Source: Actinomycetota bacterium (GTDB taxonomy: Bacteria; Actinomycetota; UBA4738; G016210805). From it: a stretch of DNA of 8,959 bases. The notes beneath the pieces are model-generated. The model was not told where the DNA came from, did no database searches, and saw only the letters and a list, made by a program, of their open reading frames with translations. Made by a program: the position numbers and the translations under genes. This document shows, piece after piece, positions 1 to 6,840 of this stretch. Positions within the stretch are counted from its first letter, which is position 1, and every line of letters begins with the position of its first letter. The stretch lies in contig JACQTL010000009.1 of NCBI GenBank assembly GCA_016210805.1, positions 1 through 8,959 of the forward strand, written 5' to 3'.

Positions 1-1062
1 CTTCCACCGAGGATCGTCCGCCGCCTGGTCCTCGCGCCGCTCGGGCTGGTCGTCACGCTCGCCCTCCTGGTCCTTGCTCCCGCCGTCCTCGTCGTGGCCC
101 TCGCCGTGGACCTGGTCGTGGCCCGGGGGAAGTGGCGGACCCTCCGCATGGCCACCTTCGGCGTCGTCTACCTGGTGTTCGAGCTGATCGGGTTCGTGGC
201 CCTCTTCGCCCTGTGGGTGGCCTGCGGCTTCGGCCTCCGGATCCGTTCCCCGGGGTTCGTGCGGGCCAACTACGCGTTCATGCGCTGGTGGCTGAAGGGG
301 ATCAACGTGGCGGCCCGCAAGCTCTTCCGGCTGAAGATCTGGATCGAGGACCGTCCCCAGCCCCGCCCGGGCCCGATCCTGGTGTTCAGCCGGCACGCGG
401 GACCCGGGAACTCGATGATGCTGATCGGGACGATACTGATCGGCTACCTGAGGCAGCCCCGCATCGTGATGCTGGCCAAGCTCCAGTGGGAGCCCCTGAT
501 CGACGTGATGCTGAACCGGCTCCCCAACCGGTTCATCCACCACGACCCCGCCCACCGGGAGCGGTACCTGGAGGCCATCGCCGGCCTGGCCACCGGCCTC
601 GGGGACGCCGACGCCTTCGTCCTGTTCCCGGAGGGCCACGACTTCACCCCCCGGCTCCGCCTGCGAGCCATCGACCACCTCCGCCGCAAGGGCCACGACC
701 GGGAGGCCGAGCGAGCCGAGGCCATGGCCCGCGTGCTGCCCCCCCGCCACGGCGGCGTGATGGCCGCGATCGGAGCGGCGCCGGAGGCCGACGTGTGCTT
801 CGTGGCCCACACCGTGCTGGAGGACGTGGGCTCCTTCCGGGACCTGTGGAGCAAGATCCCGCTGGAGCGGCCCATCCTCTCGCGGTACTGGCGGATCCCG
901 CCCGGCGAGGTGCCCCGAGAGCGCGACGAGCTGATCCCGTGGCTGTTCGACTGGTGGGCCCGGATCGACGAGTGGATCGCCGACCGGCGGGCCGCCGTCG
1001 AGGCCGGCCGGGTCGAGGCGGTCGGCAACGTCGAGGAGGAGTCGGCGGACTTCTCGGTGTGA
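1..1062 (+). CDS. PlsC-family 1-acylglycerol-3-phosphate-type acyltransferase, 5' partial
   Basis: The frame is open from the first base to TGA at 1060-1062 (353 codons), so the true start probably lies upstream. An internal GTG at 94 is less likely because it would cut a hydrophobic stretch (codons 8-40). A second hydrophobic segment spans about codons 50-77, so the protein is membrane-anchored at its N-terminus. The acyltransferase core follows: SRHAGPGNS at codons 130-138 (motif I), KLQWEP near 160, and LFPEGHDFTP at 208-217 (motif III, glutamate at codon 211). The C-terminal part is rich in tryptophan (WLFDWWARIDEWI), which I recall from actinobacterial PlsC-like proteins. Such enzymes transfer acyl chains to lysophosphatidate or related lipids at the membrane. 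The oddity is that the catalytic HX4D motif reads His132-AGPG-Asn137. Family membership is well supported; substrate and activity are uncertain. Confidence 0.85.
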   Translation, partial: LPPRIVRRLVLAPLGLVVTLALLVLAPAVLVVALAVDLVVARGKWRTLRMATFGVVYLVFELIGFVALFALWVACGFGLRIRSPGFVRANYAFMRWWLKGINVAARKLFRLKIWIEDRPQPRPGPILVFSRHAGPGNSMMLIGTILIGYLRQPRIVMLAKLQWEPLIDVMLNRLPNRFIHHDPAHRERYLEAIAGLATGLGDADAFVLFPEGHDFTPRLRLRAIDHLRRKGHDREAERAEAMARVLPPRHGGVMAAIGAAPEADVCFVAHTVLEDVGSFRDLWSKIPLERPILSRYWRIPPGEVPRERDELIPWLFDWWARIDEWIADRRAAVEAGRVEAVGNVEEESADFSV

Positions 1063-1115
1063 CCCCCCGGCAAGCCGCGGGACCTTGCGGTGAGCCTGGC
1101 CTCGGTTCGGTCGCG

Positions 1116-1132
1116 TCGGTACCCTGGTCCGA
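1116..1132 (+). promoter_or_regulatory. Imperfect inverted repeat with a -10-like TACCCT upstream of the transporter gene
   Basis: The 103-bp gap before the transporter gene contains TCGG(T)ACC, then CT, then GGTCCGA. The arms pair with one bulged base. The same stretch includes TACCCT (1120-1125), which resembles a GC-rich actinobacterial -10 box and lies 41 nt before the GTG at 1166. No convincing -35 box sits 16-19 nt upstream. The site could be a promoter element or operator, or chance in GC-rich DNA. Confidence 0.2.
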
Positions 1133-1155
1133 CGGAGCCCGGGCCACGCCGGGTC

Positions 1156-1163
1156 GAGGGGGA
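1156..1163 (+). promoter_or_regulatory. Shine-Dalgarno deciding the GTG start at 1166
   Basis: A purine-rich GAGGGGGA sits directly before GTG at 1166; its GAGG core (1156-1159) is 6 nt from the start codon. This favours 1166 over the next in-frame GTG at 1238 and keeps the conserved LLRVHPGE segment in the protein. Confidence 0.6.
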
Positions 1164-1165
1164 CG

Positions 1166-4100
1166 GTGCGCGTAGCATCCGGACGGAGCCGCGGGCTGGC
1201 CTCGCTGCTGCGGGTCCATCCCGGGGAGGGAGGCCTGGTGGCCCTGACCTCCGGGCTCATGCTCCTCGCCTCCACGGGGACCACGATCGGGCAGAGCAGC
1301 ATCGACGCCCTGTTCTTCTCGAGGGTCGGCGCCGACCGGCTCCCGCTCATGTACGTGGTCCTGGGGGCCGTGGTGTCGGTCGGCTCCCTGGGCGTCGGGG
1401 CCCTGGTGGGGCGGTTGCGTCCCGGCCGGCTCTTCGTGCTGATACCCGCCGCCCTGGCCGGACTCATGGTCGGCGCCCGGCTCCTCGCCGGCACCGGGGC
1501 CACCCCGGTCTTCTCGGCGCTGTGGGTCCTCGTGGGCCTGGCCTGGTTCCTCCAGGGCCTGTTCACGTGGGGGATCGCGGGGACGGTGACCGATACCCGT
1601 CAGGCCAAGCGCCTGTATCCGCTCTTCGCCGCGGGGACCGTGCTGGGCACGGTGCTCGGCGGGGTGGTCACCCGCCCGCTGGCCGAGGTGCTCGGCTCGG
1701 AGAACCTGTTGCTCCTCTGGGCCGGCATGCTCCTCGCCACCTCCGCCCTCGGCGGCGTGGTGGTTCGCGGGGCGGGTCCCCCGGGCCGGCGGGCCGGGCG
1801 TCGGCGGGCGCGACGGGCGCCGGTCCGCCGCCGCCATCCGGGAGGGATGGCCGCCCTGCGAGGAGGCTACCGGTCGGTCCGGAGCTCCCCGCTGATGCGC
1901 TGGCTGGCCCTGTCCACGCTGCTCTCGTCCGTCCTGTTCGCCTCGCTCTACCTCCCCTTCTCCAGGGCGGCGGCCCAGCGCTTCCCCGACGAGGAGGCCC
2001 TGGCGGGGTTCTTCGGCCTCCTGTTCGGGACGTCCACCGGCGCGGCCTTCCTGGTCTCGGTCTTCGTGGCGAACCGGCTGTTCGGCCGGTTCGGGGTGCC
2101 GGCGGCGATGCTCACCCTGCCCTCGATCTACGCGGTGGGCTTCGCGGCCATGGCCGCGTTCCCGTCCTTCGCCCCCCTCCTGGTCTTCCGGTTCGTGCAG
2201 CTCGTGTGGATGCAGGGGGCGGCGAGCACGGCCTGGGAGGCGGTGCTCAACGTGGTGCCTTCGGAGCGGCGGGACACAACGCGAGCCTTCCTCTACGGGG
2301 TGCCCGCCCAGGCGGGCACGGCCCTGGCCGGGCTCCTCCTCCTGGTCGCGGCGGGCCGCATCTCCAGCCGCCAGCTCGGGCTGGTGGGCCTGGTCGCGGC
2401 CCTCCTCGCCATCGTCGCGGCCCGGAGGATGAGGGGGGCCTACGCGGACGCGCTCCTGTCCGCGCTCAGGGAGGGGCGTCCCCAGGTCTTCTCGACGGGG
2501 CCGGACGAGTCCCTCGCCCGGGGATGGCGCGACGCGGCGTCGATCGAGGCAGCCGTCGCCGCGACCGGCGACCCGGATCCCAGGGTCAGGCGGGCGTCCG
2601 CGGAGATCCTGGGCGAGTCCGGCTCCGGGTATCCAAGCCCCCTCGTCGCCCTCCTCACCGACCCCGATCCCGGCGTCCGCGAAACCGCCCTCCGGGCGGT
2701 GCCCCGGACCGGCGATCCGGGGGCGCTGCCCGAAGTGGCCGGGCGGTTCCGGGATCCCGACCCGGCCGTCCGCTCCGCCGCGGTGGCGGCCGCCTCGGAG
2801 CTGTCCCCGGCGGACGAGCTCGCGGCCATCGTGGCCCCCGCGCTGGAGGACCCCGACCCGGCAGTGAGGGCGGGGGCCGCCGCCGCGATCCTCCGGCAGG
2901 GCCGGGACCGCCGGGCCCGGGAGGTCGTGCGGGCCCTCGCGGCCAGCCGGGACCCGGAGGACCGGGCCAGGGCGATCGACGTGGCCGGGGGATCGGGGGA
3001 CGCTCCGGCCCTCGTCGGCGAGGGCGTGGCAGATCCCGCGGCTCCTGTGCGGGCGGCGGCGGCCCGCGCCCTCGGCGGCATGGACCCGGCGGTCGCCGTC
3101 GATCCGCTCGTCGGTCTCCTGGGCGACGAGGACGCCTCCGTCCGGGCCGCCGCGGCGGCGGCCCTCGGTCGGATCGGCGATCCCGCGGTGGCCGCCGTGG
3201 CCGCCGCCCTCCAGGACCCGAGCAGGGAGGAGGGCGCGCTGGACGCGCTCGGCGAGCTGCCCCTCGACGGCGCGCGGGACGCCCTGTCCGGGTATCGCGA
3301 GGCCGCCGAGGCCCGGGCCATCGGCGACCAGGAGCTCGCCTCGGTGATCGCCGCCGAACGGGACCCCCGCCTGGCCATGCTCCGGGACGCGCTGGTGGCC
3401 AGGGCCAGGCGAGAGGCCCTGAGAGCGATCCGGGCCCTCGCCCTGCTGGGCGACCGGGAGCGCGTCCTGGCCGCCCTGGAGGGCCTGGCCGGCGAGGATC
3501 CGGCCGACCGGGCCACGGCCCTGGAGAGCCTCGAGGCGCTGGTGGACCAGCGGATCGTCCGGCCGCTGCTCCGCCTGTGGGAGCCGGGCGAGCCTCCCGC
3601 CGCGGGGCCGGTCGACTGGCTGGATCGCCTGCTCGCCGACCCCGACCCCTGGATCCGCGACTGCGCCGCCCTGGTGGCGGCTTCCCGTGAAGGAGGGCTC
3701 ATGGACCGGTCGCCCGAGGTGCTGTCGTCGATGGAACGGGTGCTTTTCCTCCGAACGGTGCCCCTGTTCGCCGACCTGTCTCCGCTCGACCTGCGTCAGG
3801 TGGCCGCCGTGGCCGAGGAGAGGACCTGGTCCCACGGCGAGACGATGGCCGCCGAGGACGAGCCCGGCGACGAGCTCCACGTCGTCGTGTCGGGCGAGGT
3901 GTCCGTCGTCGTCGTGGCCGGCGGGGAGGAACGGGAGGTGATCCGGCGCGGGGCCGGCGAGGCCGTGGGGGAGATGGCCCTGCTCACCCGGACCCCCCGG
4001 ATGGCCTCGCTGGTCGCCGTGGGGGACGTTCGGACCCTGACGATCGCCCGGCGCCAGTTCGAGGGCATACTCCGGGAGCGCCCGGAGACGGCGCTGGCCG

Positions 4101-4171
4101 TGATCCGGGAGCTCTGCCGGCGACTGGCCGAACGCGAGCGGGTCTCCACCTCCGGCACCCCGGGTGTCTAG
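1166..4171 (+). CDS. ATP/ADP-translocase/MFS-like 12-TM protein fused to HEAT repeats and a cyclic-nucleotide-binding domain
   Basis: The protein has 1001 residues in three parts. Residues about 15-420 form roughly 12 hydrophobic segments, split by an Arg-rich loop (201-224). The N-terminal LLRVHPGE and the IGQSSIDALFF...LPLMYVVLG block resemble the bacterial Npt/Tlc (ATP:ADP antiporter) family more than ordinary MFS. Residues about 455-840 hold at least eight HEAT-like repeats, recognisable by repeated DPDPxVR turns (469-473, 500-504, 531-535, 562-567, 826-830). Residues about 855-985 are a cNMP-binding domain starting at VPLFADLSPLDL. Its phosphate-binding cassette keeps Gly935-Glu936 and Arg945, the ribose and phosphate contacts in known cAMP binders. 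It is probably an inner-membrane transporter or transporter-derived receptor controlled by cAMP or cGMP. The cyclase gene begins 8 nt downstream, suggesting shared transcription. Ile46 stands where nucleotide translocases have a basic residue, so nucleotide exchange should not be assumed. Confidence 0.85.
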   Translation: MRVASGRSRGLASLLRVHPGEGGLVALTSGLMLLASTGTTIGQSSIDALFFSRVGADRLPLMYVVLGAVVSVGSLGVGALVGRLRPGRLFVLIPAALAGLMVGARLLAGTGATPVFSALWVLVGLAWFLQGLFTWGIAGTVTDTRQAKRLYPLFAAGTVLGTVLGGVVTRPLAEVLGSENLLLLWAGMLLATSALGGVVVRGAGPPGRRAGRRRARRAPVRRRHPGGMAALRGGYRSVRSSPLMRWLALSTLLSSVLFASLYLPFSRAAAQRFPDEEALAGFFGLLFGTSTGAAFLVSVFVANRLFGRFGVPAAMLTLPSIYAVGFAAMAAFPSFAPLLVFRFVQLVWMQGAASTAWEAVLNVVPSERRDTTRAFLYGVPAQAGTALAGLLLLVAAGRISSRQLGLVGLVAALLAIVAARRMRGAYADALLSALREGRPQVFSTGPDESLARGWRDAASIEAAVAATGDPDPRVRRASAEILGESGSGYPSPLVALLTDPDPGVRETALRAVPRTGDPGALPEVAGRFRDPDPAVRSAAVAAASELSPADELAAIVAPALEDPDPAVRAGAAAAILRQGRDRRAREVVRALAASRDPEDRARAIDVAGGSGDAPALVGEGVADPAAPVRAAAARALGGMDPAVAVDPLVGLLGDEDASVRAAAAAALGRIGDPAVAAVAAALQDPSREEGALDALGELPLDGARDALSGYREAAEARAIGDQELASVIAAERDPRLAMLRDALVARARREALRAIRALALLGDRERVLAALEGLAGEDPADRATALESLEALVDQRIVRPLLRLWEPGEPPAAGPVDWLDRLLADPDPWIRDCAALVAASREGGLMDRSPEVLSSMERVLFLRTVPLFADLSPLDLRQVAAVAEERTWSHGETMAAEDEPGDELHVVVSGEVSVVVVAGGEEREVIRRGAGEAVGEMALLTRTPRMASLVAVGDVRTLTIARRQFEGILRERPETALAVIRELCRRLAERERVSTSGTPGV

Positions 4172-4173
4172 GA
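4169..4173 (+). promoter_or_regulatory. Stop codon embedded in the Shine-Dalgarno (TAGGA) of the cyclase gene
   Basis: The TAG stop of the transporter gene forms the first part of TAGGA, which lies 6 nt before the ATG at 4180. It is the only ribosome-binding candidate for the cyclase gene, so translation of the two is probably coupled. Confidence 0.55.
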
Positions 4174-4179
4174 TCGGTC

Positions 4180-6840
4180 ATGCCTCCTGGCCGCGCGGGA
4201 ACCGAGCTCCCGACCGGCACGGTCACCTTCCTCTTCACGGACGTCGAGGGCTCGACCCGGCTCCTCCAGGAGCTGGGCCCCAGGTGGGAGGGGGTCGTCG
4301 AAGAGCACCACTCGCTCCTGCGAGCCGCCATCGAGGGATCCGGGGGAGTGACGATCCGCACGGAGGGGGACGCGTTCTTCGCCGTGTTCCCCTCGGCGAC
4401 GGGCGCGGTCTCCGCGGCCGTCGATGCGCAGAGGGCGCTGGCCCGGCACCGGTGGCCGGCCGGGACGGCCGTCCGGGTGCGGATGGGCCTCCACACGGGC
4501 GAGGGGGTCCTGGGGGGCGACGACTACGTGGGGCTCGACGTCCACCGGGCCGCCCGCATCGCCGCGGCCGGCCACGGCGGCCAGGTCCTCCTCTCGTCGG
4601 CTACGCGCGAGCTCGTCCGGGACGGGCTGCCCGACGGTGTGCAGGCGATCGACCTGGGCCCGCACCGGCTGAAGGACATGCCCGACCCGGATCGGCTCTT
4701 CCAGGTGGTCATCCCCGGCCTCCCCTCGGCTTTCCCCCGCCTCAGGTCCGAGGACGTCCCCGTGGTCCTGCCGGCCGAGCTGACCAGCTTCGTCGGGAGG
4801 GAGGCGGAGGTGGCGGCCGTCCGGGGCCTGCTCGGCGCGGGCCGGCTGGTGACCCTGACCGGGCCGGGGGGCACGGGGAAGACCAGGCTGGCGGTCCGGG
4901 TGGCGAGCGAGGAGAAGGCGGCCTTCCCTGACGGGGTCTTCTTCGTGGACCTGGCGGCGATCACCGATCACCGGCTGGTGGCCCCGGCGATGGGGCGGGT
5001 CCTCGGGGTGAGCGAGCAGGGGGCCAGGCCCGCGGCCGAGGTCCTCCGGGACCATCTCGCCGAGCGGCGTTCGCTGCTCGTGCTGGACAACCTCGAGCAG
5101 GTCCTGGAGGCGACCCCTCTGGTCGTGGACCTGTTGGCCTCCGCACGCGACATCAGGATCCTGGCGACGAGCCGGATCCCTCTCCGCGTGCAGGCGGAGC
5201 AGGAGTATCCCGTCCCCCCGCTGGGTGTGCCGGACCGCTCCCGCGCCGTCGTCGCGGAGCAGCTCTCGGCCTTCGGGTCGATCTCGCTGTTCGTCCAGCG
5301 GGCCAGGGCTGTGCGTCCCGACTTCGCCCTCGACCGGGAGAACGCGCAGGCCGTGGCCGAGATCTGCGACCGGCTGGACGGCCTCCCTCTGGCCATCGAG
5401 CTGGCGGCTTCCCGGATCAACGTCCTGGAGCCCGGCGAGATCGTCGGCCACCTCGACCGGACGCTCGCCCTGCTCTCGGGAGGCGGGGCCGACCGCCCCG
5501 AGCGGCACCGGACGCTCCGGGAGACGGTGCGGTGGAGCTACGACCTGCTCTTCGAACCGGACCGCGCCCTGTTCCGGCGGCTCGCCGTGTTCGCCGGCGG
5601 CTGGGACCTCGAGGGCGCGGAGGCGGTGGCCCACCCCGGCGGCGATCCGGAGGTGGACGTCCTGGACGGTCTCGGACGGCTGGTGGACGCCAGCCTGGTG
5701 CGCAGGACCGTCGCGGGCCTCCGGTCCCGGTTCGCGATGCTGGAGACGATCCGGGCTTTCGCCCTCGAGTGCCTGAAGACCCAGGACGACGCCGAGGGCG
5801 TGCGAGCGCGGCACGCCGCCCACTTCCTGGCCATGGCCGAGGACGCGGAGCCTCACCTGACCCGGCTCTGGGACCCGCGGGTCGACCGGATCGCCACCGA
5901 GCACGCCAACCTGCGTGCGGCCCTGCGCTGGTCGATCGATCGGGGTGACGCCGAAACGCCGATGCGCCTGGGCGCGGCGCTCTGGCGGTTCTGGCAGCTG
6001 GAGGGCCATCTGGCCGAAGGGCGGGAGTGGATGGCCGAGGCCCTCGCCCTGCCCGACGCGGCGCCGAGGACCGCGACCCGGGCCCGGGCCCTGTCGGCCG
6101 CCGGGGGCCTGGCCTACTACCAGACCGACCTCCCCGCCGTGGTCGGCCCTTACGAGGAGAGCCTGGACATCCTCAGGGAGATCGGGGACCCGGCCGGCAT
6201 CGCCGGCGGCGCCTACAACCTCGGGTTCGCCCGGGCCATGGCCCGCGACTTCCCCGGGGCCCTCGAGCTGTACGGGGAGGCCCTTCGCCTGTACGAGGAG
6301 GGGGGCGACGTGCTGGGGCGGGGGAGCGCCCTCGTGGCCATCTCCAGGATCCTGCGCCTGCAGGGCCGGCCCGAGCAGGCGCTGCGCAGCGTCGAGGACG
6401 GCATCCGGCTCCTCCGCGACGCGGGGGACCGCTACGGGATGCTGGACGCCCTGCACGCGCGGGGCCGGGCGGCCTTCGAGCTCGGGGACCTGGAGCGAGC
6501 CCGGACGACGTGGCTCGAGGCCCTGGACCTCGACGAGGAGGCGGGGGTCCTCACCGGCATCGCCATCGCCCTCGACCACCTGGTGGCGCTGGCCGGTGTG
6601 GCGGGGGACCACGGATGGGCCGTGCGCCTGGCGGGAGCCTCGGAGAGCGTGAAGGAGGCGGCCCATGGCCGAGCCCCTCCCATGCTGCTCGACCTGCCCG
6701 ATCCGCGGGAGGTCGCCCGGGGGTCGCTCACCGAGGAGGAGATCGCTTCGGCCTGGGAGTCCGGGAGGGCCATGAGCGTCGAGGAGGCCCTGGCCTTCGC
6801 CAGGTCGGGGGGGTGGGCCTCGGCGCTAAGCGAGGGATGA
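4180..6840 (+). CDS. Class III nucleotide cyclase domain + STAND/NB-ARC-like ATPase + TPR regulator
   Basis: The protein has 886 residues. Residues 11-180 are a class III cyclase domain: FTDVEGST with metal-binding Asp21, RTEGD with Asp64, the adenine-type Asp115 in DDYVG, and VHRAAR with Arg126. The substrate-selecting Lys is replaced by Arg60 and the transition-state Asn by His122. Residues about 200-460 form a STAND P-loop ATPase: Walker A GPGGTGKT (228-235), Walker B LLVLDN (299-304), TSR at 330-332 and GLPLA at 401-405. Residues about 545-800 are helical TPR-like repeats, probably the ligand- or protein-sensing part. No transmembrane segment is visible. The layout resembles the actinobacterial cyclase-ATPase regulators (for example M. 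tuberculosis Rv0386 type), but the C-terminal LuxR-type helix-turn-helix of those proteins is absent. The likely role is ATP- and ligand-controlled synthesis of cAMP or another cyclic nucleotide. The upstream partner gene carries a cNMP-binding domain. Confidence 0.88.
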   Translation: MPPGRAGTELPTGTVTFLFTDVEGSTRLLQELGPRWEGVVEEHHSLLRAAIEGSGGVTIRTEGDAFFAVFPSATGAVSAAVDAQRALARHRWPAGTAVRVRMGLHTGEGVLGGDDYVGLDVHRAARIAAAGHGGQVLLSSATRELVRDGLPDGVQAIDLGPHRLKDMPDPDRLFQVVIPGLPSAFPRLRSEDVPVVLPAELTSFVGREAEVAAVRGLLGAGRLVTLTGPGGTGKTRLAVRVASEEKAAFPDGVFFVDLAAITDHRLVAPAMGRVLGVSEQGARPAAEVLRDHLAERRSLLVLDNLEQVLEATPLVVDLLASARDIRILATSRIPLRVQAEQEYPVPPLGVPDRSRAVVAEQLSAFGSISLFVQRARAVRPDFALDRENAQAVAEICDRLDGLPLAIELAASRINVLEPGEIVGHLDRTLALLSGGGADRPERHRTLRETVRWSYDLLFEPDRALFRRLAVFAGGWDLEGAEAVAHPGGDPEVDVLDGLGRLVDASLVRRTVAGLRSRFAMLETIRAFALECLKTQDDAEGVRARHAAHFLAMAEDAEPHLTRLWDPRVDRIATEHANLRAALRWSIDRGDAETPMRLGAALWRFWQLEGHLAEGREWMAEALALPDAAPRTATRARALSAAGGLAYYQTDLPAVVGPYEESLDILREIGDPAGIAGGAYNLGFARAMARDFPGALELYGEALRLYEEGGDVLGRGSALVAISRILRLQGRPEQALRSVEDGIRLLRDAGDRYGMLDALHARGRAAFELGDLERARTTWLEALDLDEEAGVLTGIAIALDHLVALAGVAGDHGWAVRLAGASESVKEAAHGRAPPMLLDLPDPREVARGSLTEEEIASAWESGRAMSVEEALAFARSGGWASALSEG

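Noticed and set aside
1063..1085. Possible terminator after the acyltransferase gene (GGCAAGCC within C/G runs)
   Set aside because: The loop would be only 2 nt, the outer arms do not pair cleanly, and no T-tract follows.
2560..3680. Repetitive GAC-CCG-GAC DNA considered as a tandem DNA repeat
   Set aside because: The recurrence follows the HEAT repeat DPDPxVR turns at protein level, with irregular spacing; it is not a DNA-level array or CRISPR.
1090..3690. 866-codon open frame on the plus strand overlapping the transporter gene
   Set aside because: It is out of frame with the recognisable TM, HEAT and cNMP sequence and is dominated by Gly/Arg/Pro.
644..3880. 1078-codon open frame on the minus strand
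   Set aside because: It lies antisense to the acyltransferase and transporter genes, its protein is a low-complexity Arg/Gly/Pro/His-rich string without domains, and it reflects the lack of stop codons in GC-rich DNA.
4168..6666. 832-codon open frame on the minus strand opposite the cyclase gene
   Set aside because: No domain or motif, biased composition, and the plus strand here carries unmistakable cyclase, ATPase and TPR motifs.
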